Source: Ectopseudomonas mendocina (GTDB lineage: Bacteria > Pseudomonadota > Gammaproteobacteria > Pseudomonadales > Pseudomonadaceae). From it: DNA of 64,000 nt. The stretch is taken from the NCBI RefSeq assembly GCF_008041835.1, contig NZ_VRYE01000014.1, positions 34,374-98,373 of the forward strand, given 5' to 3'. Below, piece after piece: positions 1 through 8,248 of this stretch (position 1 is its first letter; each line of letters begins with the position of its first letter). Both the position numbers and the translations under genes were made by a program. Below the pieces are notes generated by a model. The model saw only the letters and a list, made by a program, of their open reading frames with translations, had not been told where the DNA came from and ran no database searches.

Positions 1-1
1 T

Positions 2-1234
2 CGGCAGAACGTCGCCGATCTGCTGGCCGGGCGGATCAACGCCTATCAGATGGAGAAACGCTACCTGGACAAGCAGGGACGCACGCTGTGGGTACTGCTC
101 AGCGTGTCGCTGGTACGTGACGGCGAGGGTCGGCCTGTGCATTTCGTCTCGCAGATTCAGGATTTCAGTGATCGTGTCGCTGCCGAGCGCGCGGTGCGCG
201 AGCGCGAGCATTACCTCAGTACCCTGCTCGACAACGTGGTCGACGCCATCGTCACCATCGATGAACAGGGCCGCATCGAGACCTTCAACCATGCGGCCGA
301 AGCGATATTCGGCTATCGCCAGCCCGAGGTCGCCGGTCAGAGCATCACCCAACTGGTTCCGCACCTGGCGAGCGACTTACTGCGGCAGGGCTGCGCCATC
401 AACCAGCTCGGCGAAATGGAAGGCCTGCGTCAGGATGGTGAATGCTTCCCCATAGAGCTGGCGATGTCACAGATCAGCCACCAGGGGCAGCGCCGCTTTA
501 TCGCGGTGATCCGCGACATCGCCGAGCGCAAGCGCACCGAACAGATGAAGAACGAGTTCATCTCCACCGTCAGCCACGAACTGCGCACCCCGCTCACCGC
601 CATCGCCGGCTCACTCGGCCTGATCAATGGCGGCGCCCTTGGCGCGGTGCCGGAGCAGATGCAGCAGATGCTGGAAATTGCCCAGAGCAACAGCCAGCGC
701 CTGCGCAAGCTGATCGACGACCTGCTGGACATCGACAAGCTGGCCGCCGGCAAGATGCGCTTCGATCTGCAGCCGTTAGCCCTGCGCCCACTGCTGGAGC
801 AGGCGCTGCGCAGCAACCAGCCCTATGCCGAGCACCACCGGGTGCAACTGCTGCTACTGCCGGGCATCAATTGCCAGGTATATGCCGATGCCCAGCGCCT
901 GGAGCAGGTGCTGGCCAACCTGCTGGCCAATGCCGCCAAGTTTTCTGCCGCCGGACAGAGCGTGGAGCTGGCAGCCGTGCCCACGGACGGCTGGGTACGC
1001 ATCAGCGTGCGAGACCAGGGCCAGGGCATCGCGCAAGACTTCAAGCCGCGCATCTTCAGCAAATTTTCTCAGGCCGATGCCGGCGACACCCGCCGCCAGG
1101 GCGGCACAGGCCTGGGCCTGGCGATCAGCAAGGAGCTCATCGAACACATGGGTGGCCGTATCGGCTTCGACTCCGTGGAGGGGCAAGGCAGCACCTTCTG
1201 GCTGGAGCTGCCGCAAGTCGGGGTGCAGCCATGA
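2..1234 (+). CDS. PAS-domain sensor histidine kinase, 5' end cut by window edge
   Basis: The reading frame is open to the first bases of the window, so the true start lies upstream; the ATG at 50 is inside a PAS/PAC fold. Counting from that ATG, a PAC segment ends near residue 45, a second PAS spans about 55-160, and a HisKA domain follows with the phospho-accepting His at about 176 in SHELRTP. The ATPase domain shows an N box (LLANAAKFS), a G1 box (DQGQGI) and a G2 box (GGTGLGLAIS), so it should autophosphorylate and pass phosphate to a receiver. No receiver is fused to it, which fits the stand-alone receiver and Hpt proteins downstream. Its kinase core closely resembles that of the next gene, suggesting a tandem duplication. 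The stop overlaps the next start (ATGA at 1231-1234). The signal sensed is unknown. Confidence 0.93.
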   Translation, partial: RQNVADLLAGRINAYQMEKRYLDKQGRTLWVLLSVSLVRDGEGRPVHFVSQIQDFSDRVAAERAVREREHYLSTLLDNVVDAIVTIDEQGRIETFNHAAEAIFGYRQPEVAGQSITQLVPHLASDLLRQGCAINQLGEMEGLRQDGECFPIELAMSQISHQGQRRFIAVIRDIAERKRTEQMKNEFISTVSHELRTPLTAIAGSLGLINGGALGAVPEQMQQMLEIAQSNSQRLRKLIDDLLDIDKLAAGKMRFDLQPLALRPLLEQALRSNQPYAEHHRVQLLLLPGINCQVYADAQRLEQVLANLLANAAKFSAAGQSVELAAVPTDGWVRISVRDQGQGIAQDFKPRIFSKFSQADAGDTRRQGGTGLGLAISKELIEHMGGRIGFDSVEGQGSTFWLELPQVGVQP

Positions 1235-4128
1235 ACGACAACATCACGCTACGCCTGCAACTGCTCGGGCAGCTGTTCAGCCACAAAAATCTGTTGGCCT
1301 GGGGCGTGCTGGCGCTGGCGCTCGGCGCGACGCTGCTGGCCTGGGACAGCTTGCGCCAGAGCCAGAGCGCGTCCGCCTCACGCCAGCTCGAGCTCCTTGC
1401 CGACGAAATCAGCGAGGCCATCATCCAGCGCATGCATAACCAGGAAAGCATCCTGCTCGGCGGCGCCGCCCTGCTCGATGCCAATAAAGAGGTCAGTCGC
1501 GACGACTGGCGCACCTACGCGCGTCGACTGAACCTGGAAGAACGCTACCCAGGCATCCAGGGCCTGGGGTTCAGCCAGGTATTGCCAGCCGAACAGCTGC
1601 ACGCCTTCGAAACCGAAATGCGTGCCGAGGGCTACCCCAACTTCCGCGTGCGCCCGCTTGGCGAGCGTACGCTGTACAGCGCCATTCGCTATATCGAGCC
1701 TTTCACCAGACGTAATCTGGTCGCCTTCGGCTTCGACATGCTGTCCGAACCCGTGCGCCAGGCCGCCATGCTGAGCGCCGCACGCAGCGGCCAGAGCCGT
1801 CTGTCCGGCCGCGTCACGCTGGTGCAGGAAACCAATGGCAAGGTCCAACCGGGTTTGCTGCTGTTCACCCCGGTGTACCGGCACAACCAAGCGCTGGACA
1901 CTCCCGAGCAGCGCCTCGCCGCGCTGCGTGGCTTTGTCTACAGCCCCTACCGCGCGCACGACCTGATGGACGGCATCCTCGGTGCACACCAACGTGACCT
2001 GGAGTTCGAGGTCTATGCCGCCCCCGATACGGCTGCCGCCGACCTGCTTTACAGCAGCGCTGGCAACGCCATTGATACGCCTGCCGACGCCCAGCGAAAG
2101 CTGGAACTGTTCGGCCAGCGCTGGTACCTGAACTTTCACTACGCCCCAGGTTTTCTCGATGCCGCCCATCGCGGCGAGGGCTCACTGCTGGCCTTGGGCG
2201 TCTGCATCAGCCTGCTGCTGTTCTTTCTGATCAGCAGCCTGAGCCTGCGCCGCGAGCAGGTACAGCAGTTGGCCGAGCGCATCACCGAATAGCTGCACCG
2301 CAGCGAAGAGCGCCTGGCGCTGGCGCTCAAGGGCGGCAATGACGGTTGGTGGGATATCGAGGTCAAGGCCGGCAGCTTCTTCGCCTCGGCCCACGGCTGG
2401 CAGATGCTCGGCTATCCGGAGCAGGGCCCGCCGGGTTTTGCCGATGCCCCCTGGGCCTGGGAAAAACTGGTGCACCCGGACGATCTGCCAGCAACGCGCG
2501 CCCGTCTGAAACATGCGCTGTCCACAGGCGCCAGCAACTTCACCATCGACTGTCGCCTGCTGCGTGTCGACGGCAGCGAACTGCCGGTGCTGCTGCGCGG
2601 CTACATCCAGCGCGATGACAAAGGCTACCCGCTGCGCATCACCGGCACCACCATGGACCAGAGCGAGGCCAAGCGTATCGAGCGCCTCAAGAGCGAGTTC
2701 GTCTCCACCGTCAGCCACGAGCTGCGCACACCGCTGACCGCCATCGCCGGCTCGCTGGGCCTGATCAATGGCGGCGCACTGGGCACGGTACCGGAAAGCA
2801 TGCGCACCATGCTGGGCATCGCCCAGGCCAACAGCCAGCGTCTCAGCCACCTGATCAACGATCTGCTGGACATGGACAAACTGGAAGCCGGCAAGATGCA
2901 GTTCGACCTGCAACCCTGCTCGCTTGCCGCCCAGCTCCAGGAGGCACTGGACAGCAACCAGGCCTACGCCGACCGCCACCAGGTCAAGCTGCGTCTGCTC
3001 GACTGCGTAGCGGTTCGCGTACGGGTCGATGCCATGCGTCTGCAGCAGGTGCTGGCCAACTTCATCTCCAACGCCGTGAAGTACTCGCCGCCCGGCGCCG
3101 AGGTATGCCTGCGTGCCGAAGGTCGTGGCGCTCGCGTACGTGTCGAGGTCAGCGACCAGGGCCAAGGCATCGCCGCCGAATTTCGCCAGCGCATCTTCAG
3201 CAAGTTCTCCCAGGCCGACGCCAGCGACAGCCGCAGCAAGGGCGGCACCGGTCTGGGCCTGGCAATCAGCAAGGAGTTGATCGAACGCATGGGCGGGCAG
3301 ATCGGCTTCGACTCGGTAGAGGGCCAGGGCGCCTGCTTCTGGTTCGAGCTGCCCGCGCTGGCCGAAGCCGCCCTGTCCGCGGCCAGCGACGGCCGGCGCA
3401 GCCTGCTGGTGGTCGAGGACGAACCGGACATCGCCAACCTGCTGCGCCAGTTGCTGGAAAATGCCGGTTATCGCGTGCGTCTGGCCCACAGCCTGGGCGA
3501 AGCACGCGCCCGTCTGCGTGAGGAAATACCCGCCGCCATCAGCCTCGATCTGCGCCTGCCGGACGGCGACGGCATGCAACTGGTACAAGAACTGCGCGCC
3601 GACGCGCGCTATCGCAAGCTGCCAATTCTGGTGGTATCGGCCGCCTGTGAGGAGGGCCGCCTGGCACTGGACGGCGTGCCCGCGCTGGACTGGCTGAGCA
3701 AGCCGATCGACCCGCAGCGCCTGCTCGCCAGCCTTGCTCAGGCCCTGCAGAATCTGCCGCAGAGCCCACGCGTGCTACACGTGGAAGATGATCACGATCT
3801 GCGTCTGGTGGTCGCCGAACAGGGCCGCGAGCTGGCCGAGTTCGTTCCCGCCGACAGCCTCGCCGAAGCGCGTCGCCTGCTCGCCGAGCAGCCTTTCGAC
3901 CTGGTTCTGCTCGATCTCGGTCTGCCCGACGGCAACGGCCTGGAACTGCTCGACGAACTGCAACAGCAGCGGCCAGGGCTACCGGTGGCCGTGCTCTCGG
4001 CCAGCGAGATGGATGGCCATGAATTGGCCGGGGTGAGCGCGGCACTGGCCAAATCACGCAATGATGGACAACACTTCCTGCACATGCTCAACCGCCTGTT
4101 ACCCGCCAAGGAGACCCGCCATGACTGA
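1231..4128 (+). pseudogene. CHASE-PAS-HisKA-HATPase-REC-REC hybrid kinase split by in-frame TAG
   Basis: The first 353 codons encode an N-terminal membrane segment (about residues 23-43), a periplasmic CHASE-type sensor domain (about 60-290) and a second membrane segment (about 315-335). They then meet a TAG at 2290-2292. The same frame stays open beyond it to a TGA at 4126-4128. It encodes a PAS fold beginning LHRSEERL, a HisKA with SHELRTP, an ATPase domain (DQGQGI, GGTGLGLAIS) and two receivers with aspartates in SLDLRLPDG and LLDLGLPDG. The protein around the stop reads AERITE-stop-LHRSEERL, where related kinases usually have a continuous helix, so a single GAG-to-TAG change is the simplest explanation. 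No convincing ribosome site precedes the in-frame ATG at 2404. It is either a recent pseudogene, a sequence error, or a gene needing amber read-through. Confidence 0.85.
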
Positions 4129-4507
4129 GCTCAAGCGCATCCTTCACGTCGAGGACGACCCCTCGATCCAGGCCGTGGCCAAGGTCGCTCTGGAAGCCGT
4201 CGGCGGCTTCCAGGTGCTGAGCTGCGCCAGCGGCCAGGAAGCGCTCGATCAGGTACAAGGCTTCGCGCCCGACTTCATCCTGCTCGACGTGATGATGCCC
4301 GGCATGGACGGCCCGCAAACGCTGGAGAGGCTGCGCGAACTGGTGGATATCGGTGAGGTGCCGGTAGCCTTCATGACGGCCAAGGTCCAGCCCGGCGAAG
4401 TGGCCCATTACCGCAGCCTGGGCGCGCTCGACGTGATCGTGAAACCCTTCGACCCCATGCAGCTCGCCGCCCAGATCCGGCAGATCTGGAGCCGACGCCA
4501 TGGATAA
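4121..4507 (+). CDS. Single-domain response regulator (CheY-like receiver)
   Basis: A 128-residue receiver with nothing fused. It shows the acidic pair in HVEDDPS (near residues 10-12), the phospho-accepting Asp in ILLDVMMPGMDG (about residue 54), the Thr of MTAK and the conserved Lys in VKPFDP. The start at 4121 follows AAGGAG and overlaps the end of the upstream hybrid kinase by 8 bases; its own end overlaps the next start by 8 bases. The genes are therefore probably translated together. With no output domain it most likely shuttles phosphate between the kinases and the Hpt domain of the next protein, or acts by direct contact. The partner assignment is inference from position. Confidence 0.93.
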   Translation: MTELKRILHVEDDPSIQAVAKVALEAVGGFQVLSCASGQEALDQVQGFAPDFILLDVMMPGMDGPQTLERLRELVDIGEVPVAFMTAKVQPGEVAHYRSLGALDVIVKPFDPMQLAAQIRQIWSRRHG

Positions 4508-6179
4508 ACACGACGGCAACGCCATCCCTCAGACCCTGCAAGAACGCCTGCAGCAGCTCGGCCAGCAGTTCGCCGAACGCCTGCGCCAGGAGCTGCCGCA
4601 ACTGACGCAGCAGGGCGAGCAACTGCTCGAGGCCGGCGACGAGCAGCGCAGGCACCTGTTGCAGGCGCTACGCGACCAGCTGCATCGCCTGGCCGGCAGT
4701 GCCGGCACCTTCGGTTTCGACCAGCTCGGCCAGCACGCGCGGGAGCTGGAACAACAGGCCGAGCGCTGGCTGCAACACCAGCAACGCCTGCAGCATGAAC
4801 TCGGCGAATTCATCGCGGCGCTGCAACGCCTGGGCAACCAGACCTCCAGCAACACGGCACCCGGCGCAGTGCAGCAGCAGATACCACAGGCGCTGCGTGG
4901 AGACACCGAGTCCCGGCTCATCTACATCCTCGAGGATGAAATAGCCGTAGGCGAAAACATGCGCCTGACCCTGAACAACTTCGGCTATCAGGCCGAGCAC
5001 TTCAACTCCATCGCCGGCCTCGATGCGGCCCTGGAGCAGCAGATACCGGACGCGCTGATCGTCGACGTCAACCTGGCCAACGAAGACAGCAGCGGCCTGG
5101 ACTACGCTGCACGCTTGCAGCAGCGCCTGGAGGTGCCCCTGCCGCTGCTGGTGCTGACCCACCAGGATGACTTCGCCACCCAGTTGCAGGCATTGCGGGC
5201 CGGGGCATTGGGTTTCTTCGCCAAACCGGTGGACATTCCGCAGCTGGAAAGCCGCCTGGAACGCTGCTTCGCCCAGCAGAGCGGCGAGCCCTACCGGGTG
5301 CTGATCGTCGACGACGACCGCGATCTGGCCAGCCGCTACAGCCTGGTGCTGCGCGATGCCGGCATGCTGGTGGAATTTCTTCAGGAGCCGGCGCAGATCT
5401 TCGAGCACTTGCGCAACTTCAATCCCGAGGTGGTGCTGCTCGACGTCAACATGCCGGACTGTACCGGCCCCGAGCTGGCGCAGATCATCCGCTGCAACGA
5501 CGACTGGCTGCGCATCCCGATCATCTACCTGTCGGCGGAAACCGATATCGGCAAGCAGATGAATGCGCTGATCAAGGCTGGCGACGACTTCGTCACCAAG
5601 CCGATTTCCGACAACGCCCTGGTCGCCACCGTGTTCTCCCGCGCTCAGCGCGCACGTCTGCTGTCCAACGCCCTGGCGCGCGACAGCCTCACCGGCCTGC
5701 TCAAGCATGGCGACATCAAGGAGCAGGTGGCGATCGAGCTGGAGCGCGCACTACGCAGCGGCGACCGCGCCAGTGTGGTGATGCTGGATATCGATCACTT
5801 CAAACGGGTCAACGACGAACATGGTCACGCCGCCGGCGACAACGTCATCCGCGCCCTGGCCAACCTGCTACGCCAGCGCCTGCGTCGGGTCGACAGCCTG
5901 GGGCGCTATGGCGGCGAGGAGTTTCTCGCGGTACTGCCGGACTGCACCCCGCAGCAGGCCAAGCAGATCGTCGACGAGATTCGCGAACGCTTCGCCGAGT
6001 TGCGCTTTATCGCCGATGGCAGCGAATTCTCCTGCACCCTGAGTGCCGGTATCGCCGGCACCGATGTACACAGTGACGCCGAGCAACTGCGCGAGCGCGC
6101 CGACAAGGCGCTGTATGCGGCCAAGCATGGTGGTCGCAATCAGGTGCAGGTGGCCGCCTCGGAAGAGCATCGCGGCTGA
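4500..6179 (+). CDS. Hpt-REC-REC-GGDEF diguanylate cyclase response regulator
   Basis: A 559-residue soluble protein. An Hpt-like helical bundle lies at about 10-120, with the phospho-histidine in LHRLAGSAGTFGF. A first receiver spans about 138-255 (Asp in IVDVNLANED), a second about 262-380 (LIVDDDRD, Asp in LLDVNMPDCTG, Lys in VTKPIS), and a GGDEF domain about 395-550. The active-site motif is GGEEF, which is competent for making cyclic-di-GMP from two GTP. No RxxD inhibitory site is obvious just before it. It ends the signalling cluster and is the likely output of the relay: phosphate reaching its receivers would tune cyclic-di-GMP. The last codons and the stop lie inside a REP repeat, so the C-terminal tail has been set by the repeat. 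Confidence 0.94.
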   Translation: MDKHDGNAIPQTLQERLQQLGQQFAERLRQELPQLTQQGEQLLEAGDEQRRHLLQALRDQLHRLAGSAGTFGFDQLGQHARELEQQAERWLQHQQRLQHELGEFIAALQRLGNQTSSNTAPGAVQQQIPQALRGDTESRLIYILEDEIAVGENMRLTLNNFGYQAEHFNSIAGLDAALEQQIPDALIVDVNLANEDSSGLDYAARLQQRLEVPLPLLVLTHQDDFATQLQALRAGALGFFAKPVDIPQLESRLERCFAQQSGEPYRVLIVDDDRDLASRYSLVLRDAGMLVEFLQEPAQIFEHLRNFNPEVVLLDVNMPDCTGPELAQIIRCNDDWLRIPIIYLSAETDIGKQMNALIKAGDDFVTKPISDNALVATVFSRAQRARLLSNALARDSLTGLLKHGDIKEQVAIELERALRSGDRASVVMLDIDHFKRVNDEHGHAAGDNVIRALANLLRQRLRRVDSLGRYGGEEFLAVLPDCTPQQAKQIVDEIRERFAELRFIADGSEFSCTLSAGIAGTDVHSDAEQLRERADKALYAAKHGGRNQVQVAASEEHRG

Positions 6180-6230
6180 AGCCGCTCCTACACCAGCACC
6201 ACGCTCCGTAGGAGCGGGTTCAGCCGCGAT
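6169..6230. repeat. REP inverted pair (BIME-like hairpin)
   Basis: An almost perfect inverted repeat with arms at 6169-6191 and 6208-6230, both carrying the GGCTGAAGCCGCTCCTAC-type Pseudomonas REP core. It overlaps the diguanylate cyclase stop codon and separates it from the convergent cysW. It could act as a transcription terminator or mRNA stabiliser for both genes. Related single copies lie near 14577-14647, 15356-15388, 32178-32202 and 56584-56655. Confidence 0.85.
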
Positions 6231-6274
6231 AGGAAATGAAGGCCCTAGACATCCACCACAAGCGGTCACCCTGA

Positions 6275-7102
6275 TCAGGCCTCGGCGCGTTGCATCAGCT
6301 GGCGCTGACGCCACTCCATGAAGGTTTTCAGGAACAGGGTGAGCAGCGCCATGCACGCCAGCAGGCCGGCGGCAGTGAAGGCCGCCGCGGGTTTGTAGTC
6401 GTTGTTGAGCTGGTCGACCAGCAGCGGCAAGGTCAGGGTCTGGTTGATGATGGTGCCGGACACCACCGACACCGCACCAAACTCACCGACCGCACGGGCG
6501 TTGGTCACCACCACACCATACAGCAACGCCCACTTGATCTTCGGCAGGCTGATACGCCGGAAGATCTGCCAGCCGCTGGCCCCCAGGCACATGGCGGCGG
6601 CCTCCTCGTCCTGCCCCTGAGCCTGCATCACCGGAATCAGGATGCGCGCCACATAGGGCGCGGTGACGAACACGGTGACCATGACAATGCCCGGCCAGGC
6701 AAACATCAGCTGCATGCCGTTATCGTAGAACCAGCGCCCGACGAAACTCTCCAGGCCGTAGACCACCAGGTAGCAGAGACCGGCGACCACCGGCGACACC
6801 GCATAGGGAATGTCGATCAGCGTGGTCAGCAGCTTGCGCCCGCGAAAATCGTAGTGCGTCACGCACCAGGCCAGGCAGATACCGAAGCACAGGTTCAGCG
6901 GCACGGTGATCGCCGCTACCAGCAGCGTCAGGCCGATGGCGTGGAGCATGTAGTCCTCGCCGAGGTTGCTCCACAGCAGATCCAGCCCGCCGGCCAGCGC
7001 CTTGGTGAAGATCAGCGCCAGCGGCACCAGCAACATCAACGTGACGACCATCAGGCCGAGCACTACCAGCGCCCACTGGCGCCAATCCTGAGATTTTTTC
7101 AT
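6275..7102 (-). CDS. cysW: Sulfate/thiosulfate ABC transporter permease CysW (first set)
   Basis: Inner-membrane permease subunit, about 275 residues, of the sulfate/thiosulfate importer. It has six hydrophobic segments and the EAA loop that docks on the ATPase (EEAAAMCLGASGWQIFRRISLP). The start at 7102 forms an ATGA overlap with the cysT stop; the open frame continues upstream but that part is a shadow of cysT. It should pair with CysT to form the channel. No cysA follows: the gene ends just before a REP pair, so this transporter needs an ATPase from elsewhere, most plausibly the CysA at 30097-31092. It is divergent in sequence from the second CysW in this window, so the two sets are not a recent duplication. 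Confidence 0.95.
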   Translation of the reverse strand: MKKSQDWRQWALVVLGLMVVTLMLLVPLALIFTKALAGGLDLLWSNLGEDYMLHAIGLTLLVAAITVPLNLCFGICLAWCVTHYDFRGRKLLTTLIDIPYAVSPVVAGLCYLVVYGLESFVGRWFYDNGMQLMFAWPGIVMVTVFVTAPYVARILIPVMQAQGQDEEAAAMCLGASGWQIFRRISLPKIKWALLYGVVVTNARAVGEFGAVSVVSGTIINQTLTLPLLVDQLNNDYKPAAAFTAAGLLACMALLTLFLKTFMEWRQRQLMQRAEA

Positions 7103-7938
7103 CGACCTTGCCGTTGCCATGCGAACAGACGCCCCTGCACGACTTGCAGGAGGAACAGAAGAGTCAGCGACGCGAGCAGAATCACCGAAGCGATGGCTGC
7201 CGCCGCCGGGTAGTTGAACTCCTGCAGACGGACGAAAATCATCAGCGAGCTGACTTCCGTCTGGTAGGGAATGTTGCCGGCGATCATGATCACCGCGCCG
7301 AACTCGCCGAGGCTGCGCACGAAGGCCTGCGAGCCGCCGGTGACCAGCGCCGGGGTCAGGGTCGGCAGGATCACCTTGCGAAAGGTCTGCATGCGGCTGG
7401 CGCCCAATGTGCGCGCGGCCTCTTCGTATTCCGAACCGAGATCCTGCAGCACCGGCTGCACGGTACGCACCACGAAGGGAATGCTGGTGAACACCATCGC
7501 CACCACGATACCGGCGTAGGCGTAGGCCACCTTGAAGCCCAGCCACTGGCCGATCCAGCCATTAGGCACGAGAAGTGTGGCAAGGGTCAGGCCGGCCACC
7601 GAGGTGGGCAGGGCAAAGGGTAGATCGACCAGCGCATCGACGATGCGCCGACCGGGAAAATCGTAACGGGTGATGATCCAGGCCAGCAGCAGGCCGATCA
7701 CCAGTACCGCCAGGGTCGAGTAGAAGGCCGCCGAGATGGTCACCTTGTAGGTCTGCACCACGCGCGGATCGCTGATGGCGAACCAATATTGCGCCCAGCT
7801 CATGTCACTGACGTACAGCAGCAGCGCCGACAATGGCAGCAGGATCACCAGCGACAGGTACAGCACGCTGACGCCGAAGCTCAGGCCGAAGCCAGGCAGC
7901 AGCGGAGTCTGCAGGAAGAACAGCGTCGGTTTACTCAC
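7099..7938 (-). CDS. cysT: Sulfate/thiosulfate ABC transporter permease CysT (first set)
   Basis: Inner-membrane permease of the sulfate/thiosulfate importer, about 279 residues from the GTG at 7938 (VSKPTLFFLQTPLLPGFG). The open frame reaches 7986, but the extra residues (MAALLAANCIC...) look unlike the family, whose members begin shortly before the LPGFG motif. Membrane segments and the EAA loop (EYEEAARTLGASRMQTFRKVILP) are present and typical. Its stop overlaps the cysW start. A 310-base gap holding a MITE-like repeat separates it from cysP upstream, which may weaken co-transcription. The exact start is uncertain; the function is not. Confidence 0.93.
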   Translation of the reverse strand: MSKPTLFFLQTPLLPGFGLSFGVSVLYLSLVILLPLSALLLYVSDMSWAQYWFAISDPRVVQTYKVTISAAFYSTLAVLVIGLLLAWIITRYDFPGRRIVDALVDLPFALPTSVAGLTLATLLVPNGWIGQWLGFKVAYAYAGIVVAMVFTSIPFVVRTVQPVLQDLGSEYEEAARTLGASRMQTFRKVILPTLTPALVTGGSQAFVRSLGEFGAVIMIAGNIPYQTEVSSLMIFVRLQEFNYPAAAAIASVILLASLTLLFLLQVVQGRLFAWQRQGR

Positions 7939-8248
7939 GAAAAGCTCGGCTCTACAAATGCAGTTGGCCGCCAATAAAGCGGCCAACGGACCATTACGAT
8001 GCTCGCGTAGGGCGGGTGCAACCCGCCACTCATGGCAGGCGGGTTACACCCGCCCTAACAGGCCGTTGAAAAACTACCTACGTTGGCAATACTGCGTTAA
8101 AAACGGCCTCGCGTGCGAGCCCAGTCAAAATGCTCATTTACAGCACGTAAACTGCGCTTTTTCGGCCGTTTTTGCGGGGCCGCCATCGGTATTGTCTTGC
8201 CTGCCTCGCCTACGTTTTTCAACAGCCTGCTACGCCAGACCGGCGCGC
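7939..8248. other. cysP-cysT intergenic gap, filled by repeats
   Basis: There is no gene here. The cysT-proximal part carries a short inverted repeat built on GGCGGGT...ACCCGCC (about 8010-8055). The rest is a MITE-like element (8056-8232) ending 16 bases before the cysP stop. In enterobacterial cys operons the corresponding genes are tightly packed, so the gap looks acquired. Confidence 0.8.
8056..8232. repeat. MITE-like element, copy 1
   Basis: About 177 bases bounded by imperfect terminal inverted repeats of 19 bases (TAACAGGCCGTTGAAAAAC at the left; the complement of the right end differs at two positions). The interior shares long blocks with the element at 35725-35915, for example TCAAAATGCTCATTTACAG and GGGGCCGCCATCGGTATTG. 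It carries no coding capacity of its own. It sits between cysP and cysT. Confidence 0.85.

Noticed and set aside
2182..3588. Minus-strand frame opposite the hybrid kinase
   Set aside because: Antisense shadow of the PAS-kinase region, with no independent features.
2404..4128. Separate kinase gene starting at the ATG at 2404
   Set aside because: That ATG lies inside a PAS fold and has no ribosome site; the frame is continuous with the upstream CHASE part except for the TAG.
8056..8232. Possible small insertion sequence
   Set aside because: It has inverted ends but no transposase frame, so it is described only as MITE-like.
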